From positions 13,374,501 through 13,438,500 of the forward strand of contig OZ005609.1 in NCBI GenBank assembly GCA_963930655.1: 64,000 nucleotides of DNA, written 5' to 3'. This document shows, one piece after another, positions 59,060 to 64,000 of this stretch. Position numbers and translations under genes: made by a program. The notes under the pieces were generated by a model. That model did not search any database, was not told the origin of the DNA, and saw nothing but the letters and a program-made list of their open reading frames with translations. The DNA comes from Myrica gale (lineage: Eukaryota; Streptophyta; Magnoliopsida; Fagales; Myricaceae). The stretch's first letter is position 1, and each line of letters opens with the position of its first letter.

Positions 59060-62000
59060 ATGGACGTCATGAAACATTCTTCGGCCTTCCTTTTGCCCAC
59101 AGTCCCGGCCGACCACCGTCACTCTCTAACGTACGCACTCGTCGTGCTTAACCAACGCCTCCCGAAATTTACTCCTCTGCTCTGGGAGCACGGTACTCTT
59201 CCTTCACCTTGGCTCTCTCTCTCTCTCTCCTTTGCCTTCCTACTGTTTAAGTGGTGATTATTATTGTCTGAGAGATAATTCGGTGCGCGCATGCGTTTGT
59301 GTAGAGCAGCAAAACTCCATCTCTGTGCTGATGGAGGAGCCAACCGCGTGTACGATGAAATGCCTCTGCTTTTTCCTCACGAAGACGCTTTGGAGGTCCG
59401 AAAAAGGTATATGCTTCTCTTTCCTCTTTTTTTTTCAATTTTTTTTAATATATCAATTCATGTTCTTAATTTTCCCTCTCCCTTCGGTTAACTTTTAATT
59501 GGTTTGGTTTCGGGATTTTAATTTATTAGTCTGCGCTTGATTAATTTCGGTTCATGGTACGGAATTTATTTTTCCGGCTGAAAGATCTGACTCATTTTTT
59601 TATTTAAGACAAAAGAATAGTTGTTTGATGGGTGGGGACATGTAGTTTCAAGTATGGAAAGTACAACTTTAAGAACTTTAAGCAATAGTTCTAGTTGGTG
59701 ATAGTTCCTGTAAATGAAAATTCCATAGTGGTTCTTGTTATTAAATTTTAGCCTATTGATTTTTACGAAATTAAGGACAGAGGCTGATATGAAATGTTAG
59801 ATGGACGGATATAATCACTGGAAATGTGGAGAAGGATACATACCACTCCTATCACCATGAAACATATGCACTTGAACATGTTAAGGATTTTTGACTGCCG
59901 ATGCATCATTAGTACTAACTGCCATTTTGACAATCATCTGGCACAGTGTGGCATGAGCTGGTCAAAAAGCTTCCCAGTGTGCTTTGTGATAGTTTTAAGA
60001 AGTTACTGACTCTGAAATTGCTGCATCTAAGCTTGAAGATTCTTGTGTGGTATTACATGTTTCAGTATATATGTTTCATACTGCCGTCTTTCAATCTCTC
60101 TGTCTCATGACTGACATGATATTCGTTTCTAGTGTCTATCAATGGTGTCATGTGCTTTCATGTTTATTTTTATTTTATTTTTCTTATTTTGTCTTTTGTT
60201 TTGCCCCTTTTAATTTACCATGCACCTAGTGGGATTTTCAGCCAATGGACTCACCTCCTCCCACTCTTACGGAGTAACGAATTGATAGTTTGAACTAGAG
60301 CTCAATGGTAGTTTTGTGCTACTTTAGAGGAACTATATCAATTCTGCTCCTCTATCCTCCAAACCTTCTGGGTGGCACTTTGGGAGTCTGAATCTATAAT
60401 GTTCGACTGAAGAAGAAGAGCTTTTAGTGTTTGTTGTTTTGGTGTACTATGGAGGTTCTGGTGTCTTGTTTTAGTTCTTGGCATCATGGTTTCTAGAATA
60501 ATAATCTTGTCAGATAACACTGATTACTGAGATTTGTGCCAGGTACAAGCCTGATGTTATCAAAGGTGATATGGATTCAGTTCGATCAGAGGTACTGGAC
60601 TTCTATGCAAACCTGGTAAGCTTTAATTACTTCCTGCAAATGCACTTCAACTAGTGCCATTATGGCATCTCTATGATTTTAGAACTCCTGAATTGCCTAA
60701 AATTTGTATAAAGATGATTTCATACCTGGAGTAAGCATCTAAAGATCCACGATATACATATCCTATTTTATGAGTTATATGCTTATCATATTATTATTGC
60801 ATTATTGCTTTTGCTTTTAATATTAGCAGTTCTCTTTATCCATTCAGAGGATATTGAGGTTTGTTGAATTTATTTAGGGAACCAAGATATTGGATGAATC
60901 TCAGGATCAGGATACAACAGATCTGCATAAATGTATAGCACATATACGCGATTCCACACCAAATATTGATATCTCAAAGGTAAGTAAATATGGTTACCGT
61001 AGCTCTTTTTACGAAACATGTTTTCTTGAACTGTTATTGGTTCCATATGCAAGAATTGCATAACAACCCTAGAATTGAAGTTATGTAGTCCTTTTATGGA
61101 ACTGCTAGCACTTCTTCTGGCACATTCTGATTAGGTACTGTCTGTACAAAATAATTGTGCGAGAAGCTCTGCTTATGCTGAAAAAGTCCCTGGCACACAT
61201 ATTTAGTTTGGCATTTCAATTCGAGTTTATTCTTGATATTTTGCCAGCTACGCATTCTTGTTGCTGGAGCACTTGGTGGGCGGTTTGACCATGAGATTGG
61301 AAACATCAATGTTCTGTTCCGCTTTTCAAGCATAAGAATGATTCTTTTATCTGACGACTGTCTCATTTACCTTCTTCCACGAAATCATCGTCATGAGATC
61401 CATATTCAATCCTCTGTTGAGGGTCCTCATTGTGGACTCATTCCGATTGGGATGCCAGCCAAAAGTACTACAACCACTGGACTTCAGTGGGATCTCAGTA
61501 AGTATATCCCCATCATCTAGTACTTATCATTTAAGTTCTTGCTTTCTTTTATCTAGCTTTTATGGGGAAGAACTCCTTCCTTGGCTTTGACGTTTTGATC
61601 ACTGTTCTGTTCACTTCACAATCTTGCATAAAGATATGCTTCTCATGTGACCAAGATGGGAGCATTGGCTAACTCCCCTGATTTAAGTTTAAATGACTCA
61701 ATGACATAGCTCGTCTACACTGGCTAGTGCAATATAGTTTGCTGCCTGATGACCTTTGATGCATAATTTGGTTGTGTGCCAAAGTACCAAAGGGAAAAGA
61801 TGATTCTTGGTGGGTACAAAATACCTCCTTACATTGGTTAAATTTGAGGAAAACCGACCTCCCACACAAATAAGGGATTATTTAATAACTTCCTCCGCTT
61901 ACTTTATTATTCCTATATTGTACCCTATAGGCTTATGGAAGAGAGGTTCAGAGAAGATCGACTGCTTCTAGAAGAGTCCTAGTGTGAATGATAGAAGACT

Positions 62001-63858
62001 AACAATCTCAATCTCCGCCGTCATTCAAATAAAAAGTAATATTAATTCCTGACAAATAATCTCAAATTATCCTAACATGTTTTCACATCACTCACTAAGC
62101 TGCCTTTAACATTCCTATCTGTGAAAGTTGCCTTTCGGCTCAAGGGAAAAAATGGACCATCTCAACCCTTAAGATCATGGTGCTCTGGTGTACTGTACAC
62201 CGTTCCTGAGCCCAATTAAAGCCTTCAAATAAAGGGTGCTGCTTGATATATCCTTGTCCACATTGCCAGTGGGATATGTGCAAATGGTGCTGGATTACTT
62301 GGTATTCTTCATGAGTTGAATATATCAGCCTGCGAAGTTACCAGAGTTTGTATCTTCCATAAATTCCCATGACCTTGTGTGAAGATGACGAACAGTAATT
62401 TCAAAGATAGAAACTGATTCATGTTTCACTATTCGATTGGCTTGTTCTGGACTAAGCCTCTGTAAATAACCTCTGAAAGTCTTACTGCAATGATGGACTG
62501 TTGCTTTCTGTGCTTCATCAACACTGACAACAACTGAAGAAAGTATTTTCACAGTTGGGGTTGATTATGCTATCAAAGGCCGGAGTAGATGCTCACCATA
62601 TATACACTCTAATGCTTGTGAGTAGCATTAGATCCTTAACTGTTAGCAGCAAGTATAACCAATGAAACAAGGACAAGAAGCTATAGAGTTTCATCTCCTT
62701 CCTAAGCCATACATGCATAGCTCACTTCCTCAAACCCTGTTAACCGGCAAAGTGTTCGACAACCTTAAAGTGGGGTTAAGCAAAAATTTGTTCATATTAT
62801 GGTTTGTTCTGGAGTTCCACGTAGTGAAAGGAAAGGTTGTCGAAAAAATCGCTGGCGAGTTGTTTGATTTGCTGGAGTACAACAACGGAGGGGTTATTGA
62901 GGTTGTTGACAAAGACAGTCTTGAAGCTGCCCGATAAGAGTTGCCTAACCGTCTGGCTCCCTGTGTAATTGGCTCCTTATCATTTACCATTGCAGCAATC
63001 TTCTTCTTGCCAGCAACATCCTGTTCATCGAGTTCCCCAAATTTCTCAACAGCATGGTAAAGCTTTCATTCAAATCAAATTCTACTTCTGCTTCCTCTAC
63101 TTTTCTACCTCTCCACTTAGGGGTCCTGCAGACCTTTTTGTGGTGGTCTGAATATTTAGAATGAGTGCAAAGAGATCTGTGTGGAGAAGGTCCACTTTTT
63201 TGTCCATGATCCTCTCAACTGTCTATACCCACTACAACGACCGTTTGAAATGAAGCTATTCGAACTCGAACTCCATTTGCAGGACTCGTTGAAGCACATT
63301 AGTTGCCTGCTCGTTTCTCTGTTGGTCATTCTGACTCACAAGACTCCTCGCATCTACTTTATCTATCTTCTCAGCTTTCAGTCATTTACATTTAGCAAAT
63401 CTCTACCAACAATTGAAGGAAGCTCCACTTTCTTATTGGCTCCTCTCGCATCTTCAGACTGTACAATGTAGCGTTTATGTTCCTCAGCTGTTTCGCTTTT
63501 ATTTTCTTCTATGCTGTCCTTGTCTTTCTCTATCTTTTCTCCACTGTCAAACAACTCAAACTTCTGCATAGTGCTTGGGAATATTTCTCGTAATCTTTTC
63601 CTTATTTTTGCACATGTGAAGCAGTGGGGAATGTTGCTATGGGTGGTTTCACTTAATTTTGTTCTCTTCATCTTTTCTCAGCGGTTACATGATTTGCTAC
63701 TGTCTGATGCACTTTGAATTTGTATGCTTTCAAATCCAGCTGACATGGAGATGAGATTTGGTGGTCTAATAAGCACCTCAAATATTGCCAAAGGAGAAAA
63801 AGTAACAGTCCAATCTGATTCGGATCTTCTTTGGACGATCTCCATTAAGAAGTCATAG
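59060..63858 (+). CDS. TPK1: Thiamin pyrophosphokinase, copy 2, 6 exons, 257 residues
   Basis: Exons: 59060-59192, 59310-59406, 60543-60615, 60878-60979, 61248-61497, 63740-63858. Each exon is the copy 1 exon shifted by 25,489 bases, and I saw no difference in any exon, so the two predicted proteins are the same. Of the two substitutions found in the whole duplication, one lies in intron 2 (59917) and one about 400 bases upstream of the start codon (58658). All splice sites and the upstream region are retained, so if the duplication is real this copy should be expressed like the first. Motifs and enzyme role are as for copy 1. Confidence 0.93.
62325..62552 (-). pseudogene. Subtilase propeptide fragment in TPK copy 2 intron 5
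   Basis: Identical to 36836-37063: an isolated I9 propeptide segment (SPEQANRIV, LHTRSWEFME) on the strand opposite to TPK, followed by a stop and with no peptidase domain. Confidence 0.75.
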
Positions 63859-64000
63859 TGGATAATCTCCTTTCAGAGAGGTGCACAAGCAGCGGTCTTC
63901 GGAAGTTCTTCTAACCTATACGAATGGTTAGAGTCACCTTTAATTGTTGAAGTTAAGGTGAATGTATGTAGGTAGTGTCCCAATTTTTCCATGTGATTCA

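Larger units (their letters stand above)
53912..64000 (+). repeat. Large direct duplication, copy 2 (runs off the window)
   Basis: Equal to 28423-38511 with a constant +25,489 offset and two observed substitutions (58658 and 59917). It starts with the AAA gene's 3' untranslated region, including AATAAA at 54140-54145, but without any AAA coding sequence. It contains the MITEs at 55238-55413 and 56258-56444, the second TPK gene and the second subtilase fragment. It is still identical at the last base of the window, so the true end is further right. Confidence 0.97.

Overview
The window is nuclear DNA of a flowering plant, most likely a woody eudicot. Three genes have many GT-AG introns and plant-type proteins. 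The spaces between them are AT-rich and full of plant transposons (a Tat-lineage Ty3/gypsy relic, a LINE, MULE relics, and hAT-like and PIF/Harbinger-like MITEs). Species cannot be named from the sequence. There are no bacterial-style operons, CRISPR arrays, rRNA genes or tRNA genes that I can support.

Layout. 1-8.0 kb is a repeat graveyard: a direct repeat (110-1085 and 3030-3495), several terminal-inverted-repeat elements, an LTR-like segment, and one hAT-like MITE with a perfect 8-bp target duplication. 8.0-15.2 kb is a decayed Tat-type retrotransposon (LTR-like piece, gag tail, protease, RT, RNase H, second RNase H, integrase). It is followed by an antisense F-box-like pseudogene and a second antisense open frame. 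15.77-28.41 kb (+) is an intact 27-exon gene for a 1254-residue FHA-AAA ATPase; its intron 3 holds a LINE nested in a MITE. 33.57-38.37 kb (+) is a 6-exon thiamin pyrophosphokinase gene (257 residues). 40.29-47.25 kb (+) is a 12-exon mismatch-repair gene PMS1 (897 residues). 47.3-53.9 kb is intergenic, with an internally deleted MULE and MULE-like inverted repeats. 53.91-64.00 kb repeats 28.42-38.51 kb almost base for base, including a complete second thiamin pyrophosphokinase gene.

The main result is that last repeat. Offset is a constant 25,489 bp and I found only two substitutions in 10,089 bp. The geometry is that of a head-to-tail tandem duplication whose unit would be 28,423-53,911, carrying thiamin pyrophosphokinase, PMS1 and the MULE region. 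A second PMS1 would then start just past the window, near 65,778. It is either a very recent duplication or an assembly duplicate. The left breakpoint lies 10 bp after the stop codon of the AAA ATPase gene, and the junction lies about 25 bp from a MULE-like terminal repeat.

The genes do not form a pathway: thiamin pyrophosphokinase makes the cofactor thiamin diphosphate, PMS1 acts in DNA mismatch repair, and the AAA ATPase has an uncertain substrate.
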